This document shows positions 1-11,200 of a stretch of 64,000 bases of DNA, piece by piece. The notes below the pieces were generated by a model. The model made no database searches and had not been told where the DNA came from. It saw nothing but the letters and a program-made list of their open reading frames with translations. The stretch is taken from the NCBI GenBank assembly GCA_023055355.1, contig JALJCS010000034.1, positions 6,214,001-6,278,000 on the forward strand, given 5' to 3'. The stretch is from Agelaius tricolor (Eukaryota; Chordata; Aves; Passeriformes; Icteridae). Made by a program: the position numbers and the translations under genes. Within the stretch, counting starts at the first letter, position 1. Every line of letters starts with the position of its first letter.

Positions 1-1739
1 CCCATACCCTGTCTTCTTTTAACTTCAGTCTCCTTCTCAACATAGGCATGGATCAAGGCAGGCTGTTGTTTTTTAAAGCACAACAGCTTCTGAAACAGGT
101 TAAGTCAAAAAAAAAAAGTACCAACAAGAAACTCTTGCTCAGGAAATAAATTTCCACACATGAAAGCTGTTCTTTGCAGGAACAGCAAATCAGAACAACC
201 TTCAGGCTTTAATTATCCACTGCTAAGTGCTCATTACCCAGTTGTCCAGTGAGGGTGAGCAGTGCTGTTGATGCCAGTGATACCCCCTGGCAGATTTTTA
301 CCATCTGCATGTTAAAAACAGCAACTTGGCATAGAAGGCTCATGGATTCCTTAGTGAGGAGGAGCATCAGCCCCAGCTCTTTGGATTAAGTGTAAAGTGT
401 CTGCCAGAAGACAAATTATTTCAAGTTTCATCCTAATATTTATGCCCAAGAAATGACAGGCTTTCCTCTCAAGAGGGATTGTGTGGGAAAATCTGTGTCT
501 TCACTAAAATAAGATCCTGCTGTGTGAGATATATCCTGCAATCTTTAATTGTTCCCACAGCAGCAGAAATTCCACATTCGTTTCAGCAAAGTCTTTAGGT
601 GGCTCCCAGCTACTCCTCTCAGAGGACCCAAAGCCTTCCATCATCCTTCCATTCCCACTATGCTTATTCCTATAAAATAGCAAGTGGTGTAAAACCACTG
701 GCTCCTTGAGAGAGAGCCTGTATTTCTCACTTAGTGAGCAAACAACTGGAACCAATTCATCAGCTCTTGAACTCAGAGAAATTTAACTAACACAGCACCA
801 TCTGGCATTGACTATCACTTCTCTACAGAAACACTTCAGTGTGCTGCTCTGTGTATTAGAAGTGCTTGCAAATGTAAGCATAATTAGGGAGGGTGGGACA
901 GTGTATCTCACCTTCTAAATGAAACCATAGTAAAACAAGCGTTTTTCTTTAGGAAATGTTTCTGTCCCCCCTTCTGGATAGGTTTGTAGTCTTAATAACC
1001 ATGCAATGGTAATTTATCTGTGAAATCAGGTCTTGTTCAGGGACTTCAGAATGGCCCTTCAGTACTTAATATAGGTATTTTTACTCCAGTTGAAGCCTTA
1101 ATCACATGGATGTGAGTCCAAAACATTTCTGTCTGTTAATTCACTTGAAATCATGCTAACTAATGTACGCTTCCCTAAAGCAATTTCAAGCACAGCAATT
1201 TCATACCAGGATTCTGTCACTTCTCTGTAGTGTTCCAGGGCTATAAAACCTCACTGCTGAAGCTGTGCAAATATCCCACAGAGCAGAGATTAAATCCAGC
1301 CCATGAAACATGTTCCAACAATTACTCTCCATCCCTTTCCCAGCTCACCATGTGTGTCCTGATGGCTTTACTGACACAGCTACACTGCAAGTTGTCTGCA
1401 GGGCTGCCATAGGTCTTGTTTTTTCATGAATATGAATAATTTAAGTCCTGAAAACCGAGTAGGGGCTTTTTTTGTGTGTGTGTGTGTGTCTCGGCTGTGC
1501 ATGATTTTACACGTGTAGACTGCAGGGGCTTTTTTAAGGCACTTGTTTGGGCCTGTCACATCCTTGCTTCCCCTGAACCGCCCTGCTCTCCTGACAAACC
1601 TAAGGAGAAAGTACCTTAATTCCTCACAGCTCGTTAAACTGATACAATAGCACATAAAATAAAGCACAGAGGCATCCCATTGCTTACCAGCTGCCCTCAG
1701 AACCTATTTTTACCTCGTGTTTCCCCCTCCTGACCAGTG
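1..1739. other. Upstream intergenic DNA, no gene recognised
   Basis: AT-rich non-coding sequence without a convincing frame, repeat family or RNA gene. The only simple structure is a short TG run at about 1473-1489. Short open frames here show no recognisable protein features. Confidence 0.6.
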
Positions 1740-1960
1740 TTTGGTTACAACGCTCTGAGCCTCACCGCGGGACGCCGGAGTGTCACTACCGGCGTCTTTT
1801 ACGGGACGGCTGCTCGGACCTTGCAATCGGGCAACTAAATAAAGTCTGGTGCGGTCCTGTTGAGCCAGGGAAAGGCGTCCGAGGGCCGGGGGAAGCCGGG
1901 AGAAGCCGGGGGATGCCGGGCACAGGGCAATTCCCGCGGCCATGGAGGGTCTACCCTCAC

Positions 1961-2034
1961 GGCCCCTCACGGCCCCTCACGGCCCCTCACGGCCCCTCAC
2001 GGCCCCTCACGGCCCCTCACGGCCCCTCACGGCC
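1961..2034 (+). repeat. 10-bp minisatellite (ggcccctcac)x7
   Basis: Seven exact head-to-tail copies of ggcccctcac from 1961 to 2030, then a partial ggcc; the preceding block ctaccctcac is a degenerate copy. It lies about 100 bp upstream of the INTU ATG. Copy number is probably polymorphic. Confidence 0.95.
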
Positions 2035-2134
2035 GGGCGCTCCCGCGTCCCTCCGTTCCCATGTCGACGGGGGCCGCCGGCCAATGGGAGGGCGCGGCGC
2101 GCGTCACGTGCCCCCCGCCCGGCGCGAAGCTGTC

Positions 2135-2283
2135 ATGGCGTCCCGGGCGGCCGCCGGGAGCGGCGCTGCCGAGGGGATGGAGGCGGCCCGGGGAGAAAGC
2201 GCCGAGCCCGCGGGAACCGGCAGCGACACCGACACCGACACCGACACTGGCTCTGGCGGCTCCTCACTGGCCGCCAGCTCCGA
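2135..2283 (+). CDS. INTU: INTU coding exon 1
   Basis: Starts at ATG 2135 ([10 protein letters not shown]) and ends at donor CCGA|gtaagg, phase 2. It encodes 49 residues plus two bases, with a Thr-Asp run from a short GACACC repeat. The frame is also open upstream to an ATG at 1913, but that stretch contains the CCAAT box, E-box and minisatellite, so 2135 is preferred. Confidence 0.85.
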
Positions 2284-5200
2284 GTAAGGGCGGGGACGGG
2301 AAGGGCGAGCCGCGGGGACTTGGCCGGGGTCGCGCCACCCGTGCGCGGCGGGAGCGCCCCGGCGCTGCTGGGCTGGGCTGAGCTGGGTTTAGCTAAACTG
2401 GGTTTAGCTAAACTGGGTTTAGCTGAGCTGAGCTGGCTGTAGGAGCAGAGGGCAATGCGAGGTGTCCGACAGGGCCTCCCTGGCGAGCCCTGGCGGTATC
2501 GCGGTGTGCGCTCAGCCGCGGGCGGTCCCTGCGCTGGGTCCTGCATCCCCCCGGGGAAGCGGAGGGCAAGGAGGGACTTGGCACGGGCTGCCGCAAGAAA
2601 GGTGCAGTCTCTCATTTCGGTGTCCTAAGTCAGAAGGGAGTTCTGTAATAATGCGTATTTTAAAGTACCTCCGGGGTTTTAGTTTATTTGTATATTTTTT
2701 AGTCGGGATGAAGTTAACCTTAGAACATTAGCTTGGTCCCCTGTGTTAAGACAGCTGTGCTTTACACTTCGAATGTGTATTTCACAGATCTTCTAAGTCA
2801 GAAGGCAGTTCTGTAATAATACATATTTTAAAGTTATAAATGCAGCCTCCAGAGTTTTAGTTATTTGTATATTTTTTAGTTTGGATGAAGTTAAACTTAC
2901 AACATGGACTTGGTTCCCTGTGTTAAGACAGCCATGCTTTACATTTTGAATGTGTCTTTCACACATCTTCTGTCTAAGCCAGAAGATAGTTCTGTAACAA
3001 TACATATTTTAAAGTTACAAATGCAATTTCCGGGGTTTAGTTTATTTGTGTATTTTTTAATTTGGGTGAAGTTAAACTTAGAACATTAATTTGGTTCCCT
3101 GTGTTAAGACAGCTGTGCTTGACATTTCCAATGTGTATTTCAGGGTCTAATCAATAGCATTTCATTCAGCATGTTAGTTTCATCAGGCTCTGCAGGGGAA
3201 GGGAAAAAAAAGGTTTAAGTGGAGAAGGTAGAATTGTGTTCAAGCCTAGTTTAATTTGTAGTTGCCCTGTACCTCTGGCTCAGAGACAAAGCTGTTGTAT
3301 GTACACCTACCTTACTTTATTCCTATGTTTATAAACCAGAAGGGAACTGTAATATTTCAGCCTGAAGCCATATTTTTTTAATATTTTGTATGTTTGGGTT
3401 TTTTCTTTTCCCAAGTCTTTAATCCAAAATGCCATTTTACTGTCATTCTTTATATATGTTTAAGGGATAAAGCTGTACCACAGATTTCAGCACATAACAC
3501 ATGCCTACTACTTGTAATAATATGTATAATATTTCTAATAATTTATCTATATAACAATTTATCCAGCAGAACTTGGATCCTTTTTTTCTAATTTATCTTT
3601 CTTCCATGAATGGACAATTTCAATCAGCAGAGTTTTTCAGACATTTATCCCAAAGAGGACATACCTGTGTGGGATCAGTGGAACTACTCTTAGAGAAATG
3701 CAGGCCTTCAAGTTTTCTAGCTCCTTTGATTGAAGCTTCCAGTCCTAGAGGCAACTTGAGTTTATTGTGTAAGCATTTGTTTTGACACAAGAGAAAACAG
3801 ATGAAAATTATATTTTTTTTTCCTTTCTTCTTGCCTTGCTTGGTTTCAATTTATTGTGATACTACAGCATTAGGGGGAAAAACCTCTCAGTCTAGGTGCT
3901 GACTTGTTTCAGATTTTCTTTTCCAGATGTCTGTGTGGATCTCTCTTGGGAAAGTGAGAGTTTTTGGTTTGGTTTTTTTTACAGTACAGTTCCTTCTTGA
4001 CTTCTCTCTGGAGTGGTTCTGTTTGGGTGAACACAGAGTAAACACCAGATTTGCCCACAGCATTTTTTTTTGCCCATGGTCCATATTGTTCTAATCAAAA
4101 TAGAGAACAAAGCTGGAGGACTTGAGTGTATGAACTCATGTCCAGACTGAAATTTTGAATCTACCCCAAAGAAGAAACAGCTTTTCCAAAGATCACAGTC
4201 TTTTTTAAAGAGGGAATAAAAATGCTGTCATACATGACAGGAATTTTTGCTAATCCAGATGTAATTTCTTTGTAATTTCTTTGTAAATTTCTAGTGTTTC
4301 CTTTTTTGTTTCCTTTTTTGTTTAGGTTGGTTTTTTTTTGGTTGGTTGGTTTGAGGATTTTTGGGTTTTTGTTTGTTTTGGTTGGGTTTTGTTTGAGGTT
4401 TTATGTTTGTTTGTTTTGCTTAATTTTGCTTACACATGCCAAAATGTGGGAGTACTCCTTAAAAAACAAACCAAGGAAAAACTCTACTCATGTTATTTCT
4501 TGCCTACCACGTTCTGAGAGAAGTTGGATCAGAAAGAGTGTGCCCTTGACAGCCTTTAGGTTTTGTCAGCATTCTGATACTTTCTTGAATAAGAACTCAG
4601 GATTTTGAAAATCACAAACTTGGATTTATCCCTGTGGTATAACCAAATTATCACAAGTCGTGGCTCTTCTTTTAAACTATCTATTTGGGCAAAAAAGCTA
4701 ATAAATGCAGAGATAGGTGATGCTGCTTCTTGTCTGCAAGATCCATAGACTTTTCTCAATAACTGGAGCTCCAGAGAGAGAGTAATGCCAGTGTTTGCTG
4801 TATTGTTAGTCCAGCCAGATCCTCTTGTTGAGCCCTTAAAGGTCCTCTGGTGCAATGTCTGTATAATGTTCTCCATTCAGCTAAACTTTTGTCATTTATC
4901 TGTGTTTTCAAATTAATGCTCTATTTGAATATTTATTGCTAGCTTTAAACCAGATTTGTACTCTTTATTCAGTAAAAGTAGTTCTAGTGTAAAATGTAGG
5001 AATGTGTGTTAACTTTATTTTATTAATTATGATGTAAATCTCCAGTCTCATTTTTCTTTATATGCTTTTTTTGAAGGAGAGAGACCTCTTTCTCATCTGG
5101 TTAGGAAGAATTAACTGGTCTTTTCTGTTCCTGAAAATCTTCCATGAGAACATCCCAGATAATTAAACCTCTGAGTACTTTTCTTACTTTGGCCATCATG

Positions 5201-8200
5201 GATTCTCATCTGTCTGGAGCTTCATGGTTTACCTCAAGGTTCATTTGGTCTGTTGCCCCTCTGCAGGCAGTTTTTGGTTGGTTTTTCTTTTTCCTCAGCC
5301 AAAAGAGTATGATTTCCTTCAGTCTCTTCCATTTAAATGTGTTTATAGGCCACATAGCATTTGTCTCCTTGTTCTGGGTCTGTTCCAGTTATTACATCTT
5401 TCTTAAAACCTACTATCCAAAACTGGACGTAGCTGACACATCACTGTTGCCAAATTAGGACAAAAATTTTTTTGCACTGTGCTGCTGATGTTTCTGTTAT
5501 ATCCTAGAGCTGCTTTGCACAAGTGTCTTGCTCTTGCCTTTGGGTGATCCACACCAGCTGCCAGATCTGTTTCTGTAGCAGTGCTGCCTCTTTGCATATT
5601 TAGTGCATATTTTTGCAGATGCTATTTGGAACTTGAGTTTTAAAAACTGTTACCTAGATTTCATCTTAGATTGTTTTGGGGTTTATTTTAATGTTAAATC
5701 TAAGTGATTTTTAAAAGCTTTATCTTCTCTTTCCAAAGGGCTGGCAGTGCAATCTGTGCTCCCATAGCATTACAGAATATCCTGAGTTAAAAGGAGCCCA
5801 CAAGGATAAACAAGTCCATCTTCAGGCTCTGCACAGGACCACCTCAAAAAATCGTGCCATGATTATATTACAAATGCTTAAAAAGGAAAAAATAATAGGA
5901 GAGAACAAACAGAATGGAATTTTTTCCCTTAAGAGAAAATCTCATCATGCACATGAATGTAATTACTAATTAAAACTTGCATGTCAAAGAAATGTTTGTT
6001 TTCTGAAAAGAGAACACTGCTTTTTGCAATGGCTGTTTTCCTCTAAGAAAAACAGAAGAAATTTGAAGAAACTATTTTACTGGTGAGAGGGATGTCTCTC
6101 CTTGCCATATCCATCATTTACCCAAAACAAGCTCTAAACCTTGTGGCAGACTTAAAGCAGTTGAGCTATCAATGTTCAGGAGACAACTAGTTTTTTTCCT
6201 ACTTTTTATTCAACCCTTGCACTCTCTCTGTCCCCTCCCTACTTAAAATAATCAGATCTCACTTGCACAGTGATCTTCCTTATCAGAACTCATTGATCAT
6301 TCTTCTTTCTTTTCCAGTGACCTTGAGCCTGAGTGGTTGGACAGTGTGCAGAAAAATGGAGAATTATTTTATTTAGAATTAAGTGAAAGTGAAGAAGAAG
6401 TTCTGCTTCAGAACAGCTGTCCAGAAGTGCCAGCAGTGAATCATGTCAGATTTCGGGAAAACGAAGCTGAAATCATTCAAGAGGGATCACGAAAGGAAAG
6501 GAAGTATGAACTGAAGAAATGGACCAAAATGTTAAAAAAGAAGAGTCTTTTACCAAAGAGTTCTGGTAAGAAGGGCAGTGGAAGCTGCAATGAGCACCCC
6601 TCTGGTCCTACTTCCATATTGAAGCACCGCTCTGCTCAGAAAGTGGATGTCACCGTTCAGCAAAAGTACAAAGATGTGTCTGTTTATGTAAATCCCAGAA
6701 AACTCTACAGTGCTGGGGCAGAAGAGCAGCAGAGGCTGCTGGAAGCCTTAGTAGGGATTGTCCATCAGTCTTCATGGAGCAGCAGAAGAGTGGAAAAACA
6801 AGGCAGGAAGGATAAAGGCACCAGAGGAGTCAGTGAAGAGAAGCTTGTGGTACATGGCTTGGTGCCAGGTAGTTCTGCAATGAAAACAGGTCAAATCCTG
6901 ATTGGTGAGTAACTGAAGGAATAGCCAACTTCTGCACTCTTCCTTTAATATGAAGATTTATGGGGTTTTTGCTGTTAGAGGCAGCTGACTTGAATATTCT
7001 TGAGACGTAAGCAATTACATCAGTTCTGGAGGGCTTGTTTTAAGTCAGTGTCATTGCATCTGATGGTTTGGTACCCAATCAGTTTTACTGTGTTACTGAT
7101 TCTTAGAACATGTGGCATAACCTAAAAGGTGTTAATGCAGTAAGGCATGAGCATCCCTCAGTGTTCAGAGACTGAGCAGCTTGGAGCAACAAATACCCCG
7201 CCTTTGACTTAGGATTTTAGCTGAGGATTTGCTCAGTAGATAAGTGGGACTGGAGCAAACCTATAGTCTGGCAGACACTGTATTTAGATTTCCTTCTTCT
7301 CCTCCACAGGATCCCCCTTAGATAAAAAGCTTTGCTTATATAGGCTTTAAATGGATTTTGTATCATAAAAATGAGGGGAGAAATACTGAGTAAGATACAT
7401 TCTTACATTACAAACTTTCTCCACAGCCTTGTTTGGTTATTTTTCTGTTTAGCAAGTCCAACAGCAGCTTCCTCAGCAGTTGTGACTTTGGGAGGCTCCA
7501 AATGCATGGCAGGGCTGCAGTTTGGGGAGGCAGTGAGCCAGTACAGCCTTTGTGGTGGTTTGGCAGCTCGGGCACTTCCATGAGCTGATGAAATAAGCTG
7601 GCAGGAAACTAACCCAGAAGAGAAATTGGCTGTCTAGTATTTTGCTAGTGCAGTAAGTTAAACTTGGGTCACAGAAGGTCTGACAGGCACCCAAATGGGA
7701 ATGATGGAGGGCACTAAACTGCTGTCAGGGGTAATGAGGGAGCAGAAATACTCCCACTCCCAGCACTGAGGCCACTCAAACCTTGGCACGCAAGGGACAT
7801 CAACCTCAGAGACAGTAAATGTGAGACAACCAGGCCACATCTGTAAAGGGTGAAAGATTATTTAATTACCCTTGAAGATGGTTGCTCCCAGAGTGGGAGA
7901 GCAAAGATGTGAGGTTGGTTAGAAGATCATTAAAAATCTTAATGCTGTAAGTGTAGGGGGATACAGTATGGGTAAATAAAGGTGGTATAGAATGTAATCT
8001 TTTCCCCTAAAGAGTTGCAGCTGAACCAATTACTAAAGATCAGGAGCAGGCCTGATGTTAACAGGCCACACCTGTAGCCAATAAGAACAGTGGTATAAAA
8101 GAGTGGCTTGGTGGGAGCTGGAGCCACACCTGTAGCCAATAAGAACAGTGGTATAAAAGAGTGGATTGGTGGGCTCTGGAGCCACACCTGTAGCCAATAA

Positions 8201-11200
8201 GAGCAGGGGTATAAAAGAGTGGATTGGTGGGCTCTGGAGCCACACCTGTAGCCAATAAGAGCAGTGGTATAAAAGAGTGGATTGGTGGCATCTGGAGCCA
8301 GATGGCTGCTGCAAGGACCAGGAGCAGTCAGTGCTTAGAGGAGCTGCCTGTGAGAAACATGGAGGAGGTATGAAACTCTGGTGATATGGATTCCTTGCAC
8401 TATAATGGTAAGAAAACCCTTGATGTATAAGACAACACCCTTGTACTATAATGATAATAGAACTCTTGATATATAAGACAACATATAAATAGCACAAATC
8501 CCTCAAAGTCAGTATGAGTTCTTTTGAAATTCCAGTGTTGTGTGGGTAAAAGGCACATCAGTGTTTCAACTGGCTGAGTGCTCCAGCATGAGTTTTTGGT
8601 AGAGATGCTAAAGAATACTCCAGAGGGAAAATTGCATAACTTCCAAATTTTACCAGCAAGAGCTGATTAGTCAAGAAGTAGGGGATGTGGGGGAGGAGAG
8701 AGCGAATTCCCACTTGATCTGCTTAAGGGTGTTTAATCTAATTAGTCTAAGAGTGGGTGCTTGTAACCTGTAAGTTGATTTGGGGACACAGATTTGTATA
8801 TAACATTTTTGTGAGGGCAGGTGTGAAGTCTCAACAGTGTAGGCAAGTACCAGATCCAGGAGATGAAGGTGACCTAACCAGAGACAGTGTTTCATCTGCT
8901 GCACTTAATGCTTCCCAGAGCTAGTGGGGACAAAAACTGTGGGGGTTTTTGTTTGTTTCAAATAGAAGAGTATTTAATTTCATCTAAGAGGAGTCTTGCA
9001 CTTTATTATGTCCCAGGCTATCATCAACCCTTTTTTTGCACTTTAGAAATGAAATAGTTTTAAGCATACTGGGGTTATTCAGCTCTTAACTGGGAAAATG
9101 AGCTGTGTTCAGTGCCAACAGTGGAAAATATATAATTTTCATATAAAAATACTTTCAAATTATATATCTGTAGTGAAGCTGAGTACTCTGGAATTTTTAT
9201 GTGGTGTCTAGAAATAAGAATGCTTTGCATAAATTAGATGCTCAGATTTCAGTCTTGTCTGCATAAAGGATATACAGTAAAAAAAATGCTGTTCTTGTCA
9301 AAAATCTGTTGGGTTTACTGCTTTTGTACTGCACATCACAGGATGGGATAGCTGTGGTGTACTCGTAAAGCCTGATTTAGAAGCAACTAGAGTTCAATAG
9401 CTAGCTCCTCAGATCATCACAGCAGCTGGAGTTGGGCAGAAAGTTCAAGAACAATAACAGCAGAACTTTGCCTTTCAGTTGTTCTTGATCAAAGCAGGTT
9501 TTAGGAGTTGTGTGAGGAATTGTGGAAACAGCCAGTAAAGGATGTTTTTGTGGTCAGTATAAAGCTGAAGAATTAGCACAAAGTGAGCAGCTTCTTAGGT
9601 AATCAAAAGGGAGGAATACCTGATCAGCCCAGCATGATGCCTGCTGCCTGCTCTGCTTATAACTTTGTTTGTATCCATTGACCTGTATGTGTACAAACAT
9701 TAACCTGTTCTCGTTTAGCTTTATAATATTTCAGTGGTCCAGACCAGCTGGGCAGTGGTCTTTTGTGAGGCAAATCCAAATTATATTTTCCTTTAAAAAT
9801 GCATGCTTTAAAATGCCATCTGGTTGTCTTTCTGGTGAGAATTTGCAGCACTCATTTTGACTCACAAAGTGGTTTATGCTTCAGCATTTTTAGTAGAAGT
9901 AACTTCTTTTTCCATCCTTAATAATCACTTTCCTCAGGTGGCTTCCCCCTATTTGTTTTGAAATGTGTGTCTTTTATAGCTTTGAACACTTCAAACATCT
10001 GTTTATTATTTGCTCAATACACTTGAATTTTTGGTTTTAAGGTTGCATATGGAAGTCGTAAGTCTTGTTGCTGTGCTTTATTAACCAAGTGGAATGCAGG
10101 CACTGACCATATGAAAGTAAACACAACAGTTTTGCAAGCTGAAAAAACCCTGCTGCTTTGTAACTCTAAGAAGATGGCACTCTATCCATGTGTTGTTTAT
10201 CAGTTCCTTTATTTTTTTTATTTTTTTTTTTTTTACATTTAGCAGGCCAGCATCCATCTTAAATTTTCAAAACAGAAAAGCCCTCATTGATTTTTAAACT
10301 TGCTGCCACTTTCATTTTGGTTAAGAAGAAATACAGTTGCTTCTATCTCGTGCTTTTTAAGTGTCTTTTGTAGTTTTGGCAAAACATTTTCCTTGCTTCA
10401 GTTAATTTGCAACATTATGCAGAGTTTGGTCTGCTGTGGAAAACTTTGAGCATATTTTCCAAGAGGAAAAACTCAAAATACTCACATTTAGATCCTGACA
10501 AAAAAGGGTTGTGATAGGTAATACCATTATAATTTGGTTCCCACCCTCCTTCAAATTGAAACTTATTGGATTCATACTGGGGAAAAGTTCTTTTAAATGC
10601 TGATGAGCATCATCTTTACCATAGTAAAATTAATTCATTTCAATGACACTGAAAATACAGCAAAGCTCTTTTCACTAACAAAGCATACTGTTGTTATCCT
10701 CTTTGAAAGTATCTTACTGCTCTCATAGCCAAATAGCTCAGCATGAATCTTCTGAGTATGATACTTTATCAGCATGTACAATTGTCAAAAAATTGTGCAA
10801 ACTCCCCACTGACAAGAAGTAATTGTGTTTGATAGTAAAGATGTGCTATAATAATCCAGTTTTGAACATGTATGCAAAAGCTACAGCTGCTATTGCAAAT
10901 TTCACTTGAAAGGTCTATATGCTTAGAGTCCTGTCAGGAAAAAAAGCCCTTAAAAGGGCCAAAATACTGGGACAGTTTGTGATTTTTATGTGGCATTACC
11001 ATACATGGTGTATTTCTTGAAAACACTCTCCAGAGTAGAGATGTTGGGCTCACAGGAGAGAAGCAGAGTTGTGGAAGCTTTGCTGTGTTCTCACTGTGGC
11101 ATTTGGGATGTGGCTTTTATTCTTTTACTCTCCTCTTGAGGCACAGCAGCACTGGTTTGGATGAAAGCAGCCTGCTAACATATAAAACAAGTAATTGATC

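Larger units (their letters stand above)
1740..2620. promoter_or_regulatory. INTU: INTU CpG-rich promoter region
   Basis: Sharp rise in GC and CpG around the first INTU exon, against AT-rich flanks. It contains a CCAAT box at 2081, a perfect CACGTG E-box at 2105-2110 (in GCGTCACGTG) 25 bp before the ATG, and no TATA box. This fits a housekeeping-type CpG island promoter. The transcription start is not visible. Confidence 0.75.
2284..6317 (+). other. INTU: INTU intron 1
   Basis: Begins CpG-rich with two tandem repeats (listed separately), then AT-rich. It includes a long T/G-rich low-complexity tract at about 4294-4430 and a CR1 fragment near 5768. The region 5130-5620 has weak similarity to old CR1. 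No other gene seen. Confidence 0.7.
7650..8510 (+). mobile_element. Probable LTR-derived element containing tandem promoter modules
   Basis: The unusual CCAAT/TATA array at 8066-8297 and a second short duplication (8395-8485) are embedded in otherwise unrecognised sequence. Strong TATAAAA motifs after CCAAT suggest the U3 region of an endogenous retroviral LTR in plus orientation. I could not define TG/CA ends or a target-site duplication, so the extent is approximate and the call tentative. Confidence 0.4.

Noticed and set aside
1860..2615. Several long open frames on both strands around INTU exon 1
   Set aside because: Frames are open because of CpG-rich composition and the 10-bp repeat. 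Only the frame giving the conserved splice to [10 protein letters not shown] is supported.
4294..4608. Hydrophobic open frame resembling a membrane protein
   Set aside because: Produced by a T/G-rich low-complexity tract encoding Phe, Leu and Val; no conserved sequence.
5130..5620. Possible old CR1 5' segment
   Set aside because: Only phrases such as ccaaaactggacgta suggest CR1; similarity is too weak by eye to list as a feature.
8033..8506. 157-codon minus-strand open frame with repeated [15 protein letters not shown] peptide
   Set aside because: It is the reverse translation of the 58-bp tandem repeat. The period is not a multiple of three, so the same peptide turns up in overlapping frames, and there is no protein family signal.
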